From the NCBI RefSeq assembly GCF_001644225.1, contig NZ_LSTV01000005.1, positions 88,387 to 152,386 of the forward strand: 64,000 nt of DNA, written 5' to 3'. Under the pieces are notes generated by a model. The model was not told where the DNA came from. It worked only from the letters and a program-made list of their open reading frames with translations, and did not search any database. The stretch comes from Microbacterium oleivorans (GTDB taxonomy: Bacteria; Actinomycetota; Actinomycetes; Actinomycetales; Microbacteriaceae). Positions 62,534 to 64,000 of the stretch are shown here, piece by piece (the first letter of the stretch is position 1; each line of letters begins with the position of its first letter). Position numbers and translations under genes: made by a program.

Positions 62534-63678
62534 AGGACACCGGCCATCGTCAGGACCGACGCGAGCGCCGTCGTCGCCGCGGCCGCGTTCGGAGCGTGGT
62601 CGTGGTGGGCGCGCTTCCCCCTGCGAGCGCGAACGGTGTCAGCGAGATCTTCGTCGCTGACCCCCTCGACCTGTGGTGGGGAGGGGCAGACAGAGAACAC
62701 GTCGGCGGTCTTCGCGACGCCAGGGGTGAGCACGGGCGTCCCGAACGAGCCCGCGACGATCGCGACATGCGGGCTCGTCGTGAACACGACCCCTGCGGAC
62801 GCAAGGACGTAGATGATCTCCTCCGCCTTCAATCCGATGAGAGCGCTGGTCCTCGTCCGCTGAGCTGCGGCGGTGAGCGCTCGGTCCTCGCCCGCATGCG
62901 CACCGAGCGACAGGACCGCGACTGGCAAGCCTCTCAGAGAGCGGAGCGCCGCCTCGACACGCGCTTCCGGCCAGCCGTGGATCGCTGCTGCATGGAAGAC
63001 GACGAGCGGTTCGTCCACACCGAGCCGGTCTCGCACGATCTGATGGCCGCGCTCGGCGGATGCGGGCTGGTCTGAGAGGGCGGGATGGGCGAAGAACATG
63101 TCGGGCGCGCGGACGATGCGTTCGGGGCGCACGCCGGCGGCCTCGAACTGATGCGCGGCGTCGGACGTCCGAACCCAGACGCCCTCCAGGCGACTCACCG
63201 CGGCGCGGGCTCGAGCGTCGTGCGCCATTCGACGCGCCCCGACGGACACCAGAACGGTCGGCGTCCCGGGCACCCAATCCGCGTCGGGAAGCCACGCACC
63301 CGGCCCGGTGAGGAAGTGCCTCCGCGCGAACAGTTCGGCGCGCAGGCGAAGAAGACGACCTCGGCGCTGGTCCTCCGGAATCGCCATGTGATCGAGTGCG
63401 ACGGTGGCGGTGTCCAGCCGGATCAGATCCCCGCCCCCGACGAGCACCGCGGAGACCTTCGAGCGGCGGATCTCGCGGAGCGGTCGGATCGGCTCCCCGG
63501 CGAGGGTGGCACCGGCGAGCGGGGCGAAGTGGGCGACTTCAGCCTCCATCCCGATGCGACGGAGAAGACGCCGGGTGACGCCCGGATACAGCCGGTCGCT
63601 CCAGTTGGACACGGAGAAATCGCCGACCTGGGCGAGCTTCACGGTCGTCGAGCGTGCCGATCTCTCATCGGCCGACAC
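62530..63678 (-). CDS. Polysaccharide pyruvyl transferase family protein
   Basis: A 382-residue CsaB/WcaK-type enzyme that adds ketal-linked pyruvate from phosphoenolpyruvate to sugars. The family layout is visible: NWSDRLYPGVTRRLLRR at the start, VSAVLVGGGDLIRL, GPGAWLPDADWV, VLVSVGARR, and a C-terminal half with LVVFHAAAIHGWPEARVE and ASAGVVFTTSPHVAIVAGSF, including a conserved His region. Pyruvyl groups give negative charge and can anchor S-layer-type proteins. The GTG lies one base after the flippase stop. Confidence 0.82.
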   Translation of the reverse strand: MSADERSARSTTVKLAQVGDFSVSNWSDRLYPGVTRRLLRRIGMEAEVAHFAPLAGATLAGEPIRPLREIRRSKVSAVLVGGGDLIRLDTATVALDHMAIPEDQRRGRLLRLRAELFARRHFLTGPGAWLPDADWVPGTPTVLVSVGARRMAHDARARAAVSRLEGVWVRTSDAAHQFEAAGVRPERIVRAPDMFFAHPALSDQPASAERGHQIVRDRLGVDEPLVVFHAAAIHGWPEARVEAALRSLRGLPVAVLSLGAHAGEDRALTAAAQRTRTSALIGLKAEEIIYVLASAGVVFTTSPHVAIVAGSFGTPVLTPGVAKTADVFSVCPSPPQVEGVSDEDLADTVRARRGKRAHHDHAPNAAAATTALASVLTMAGVL

Positions 63679-63679
63679 G

Positions 63680-64000
63680 TCACTGATGATGGGCTCCTGA
63701 CTCGGGGATCTCGTCCGCGAGTGCAGCCCGGCGGGAGCGATACCGGACGAGAAGGACGTTGGGTACGAGCTGGCACGTGACGACGGCGACGATCGAGCCG
63801 ATGAGCGGGCCCGGGGCGCCGAGAGTCGGCGTGAGACCGATCGTGAGGCCGAGGTTCACCGGCAACAGCACGACCGCGCATGCTGCTTGGAAGGTGAGCC
63901 CCCGGGGGTCCGTGAGAGCCATGCCGTAGGGCTGTTTGATCGCCTGGACGATGATGAAGACACCGCCGGCCACGAGGATGGGCCAGCCGAGTTCAATCCG
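63680..64000 (-). CDS. C-terminal part of a Wzx-like flippase (partial)
   Basis: The last 106 residues of a membrane protein that runs off the window edge. They contain about three hydrophobic segments (GWPILVAGGVFIIVQAIKQP; ACAVVLLPVNLGLTIGLTP; LIGSIVAVVTCQLVPNVLLV) with the GAPGPLIGS turn common in polysaccharide flippases of the MOP superfamily. It would move lipid-linked repeat units across the membrane. It is co-directional with and one base from the pyruvyl-transferase gene. Confidence 0.72.
   Translation of the reverse strand, partial: RIELGWPILVAGGVFIIVQAIKQPYGMALTDPRGLTFQAACAVVLLPVNLGLTIGLTPTLGAPGPLIGSIVAVVTCQLVPNVLLVRYRSRRAALADEIPESGAHHQ

Overview
The window looks like a chromosomal segment of a high-GC Gram-positive actinobacterium, most probably a member of the Microbacteriaceae such as Microbacterium. 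That is an inference from about 70% GC, dense GTG starts, 1-4 base gene overlaps, several genes whose -10 box lies only 6-7 bases before the start codon (leaderless mRNAs), and an unusually frequent GGATGCC/GGCATCC heptamer. I saw no rRNA, tRNA, CRISPR array, insertion sequence or prophage.

Layout. 1-3.8 kb: a partial gene, a GNAT acetyltransferase, RecQ helicase, and a MarR regulator divergent from a VOC protein with two near-identical operators between them. 3.9-11.4 kb: a tightly overlapping operon for a peptide/nickel-type ABC importer (lipoprotein, two permeases, fused double ATPase) followed by an FMN-dependent luciferase-like monooxygenase, a CMD-domain protein and an AhpD-like peroxidase. 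11.4-22.1 kb: mixed metabolism and repair (Gfo/Idh/MocA oxidoreductase, SulP transporter with divergent MerR regulator, GH36 alpha-galactosidase, acyl-CoA oxidase-like enzyme, Tag glycosylase, class II UvrA-like ATPase).

22.2-37.9 kb is the most striking part: one eight-gene operon. It encodes a 2,034-residue surface protein made of eleven Ig-like and five fibronectin type III repeats, a MoxR ATPase, a DUF58 protein, a TgpA-like membrane transglutaminase whose catalytic Cys is replaced by Asp, an RDD-FHA membrane protein, a PP2C phosphatase, a second FHA protein and a transmembrane Ser/Thr kinase with an FN3-like outer domain. I infer an envelope or adhesion assembly system switched by reversible threonine phosphorylation; six similar Gly-x-Thr motifs in the FHA protein and the kinase are candidate phosphosites. 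I know of no functional study of this exact arrangement.

38-41 kb: a lone resolvase catalytic domain, a YpfJ-type zinc metallopeptidase and a DEAD-box RNA helicase with a leader of about 160 nt and a strong terminator. 41.2-64 kb: an envelope glycan/exopolysaccharide region with a glycerol-3-phosphate cytidylyltransferase-like enzyme, a CDP-alcohol phosphatidyltransferase, six glycosyltransferases, an acyltransferase, a Wzy/O-antigen-ligase-like protein, a Wzc-like tyrosine kinase, a pyruvyl transferase and the end of a Wzx-like flippase. Interleaved are a 1,867-residue secreted LamG/PKD protein and a secreted beta-helix protein that share a beta-sandwich-like domain. Together these suggest synthesis, pyruvylation, acylation, export and surface binding or processing of a capsule-like polymer.
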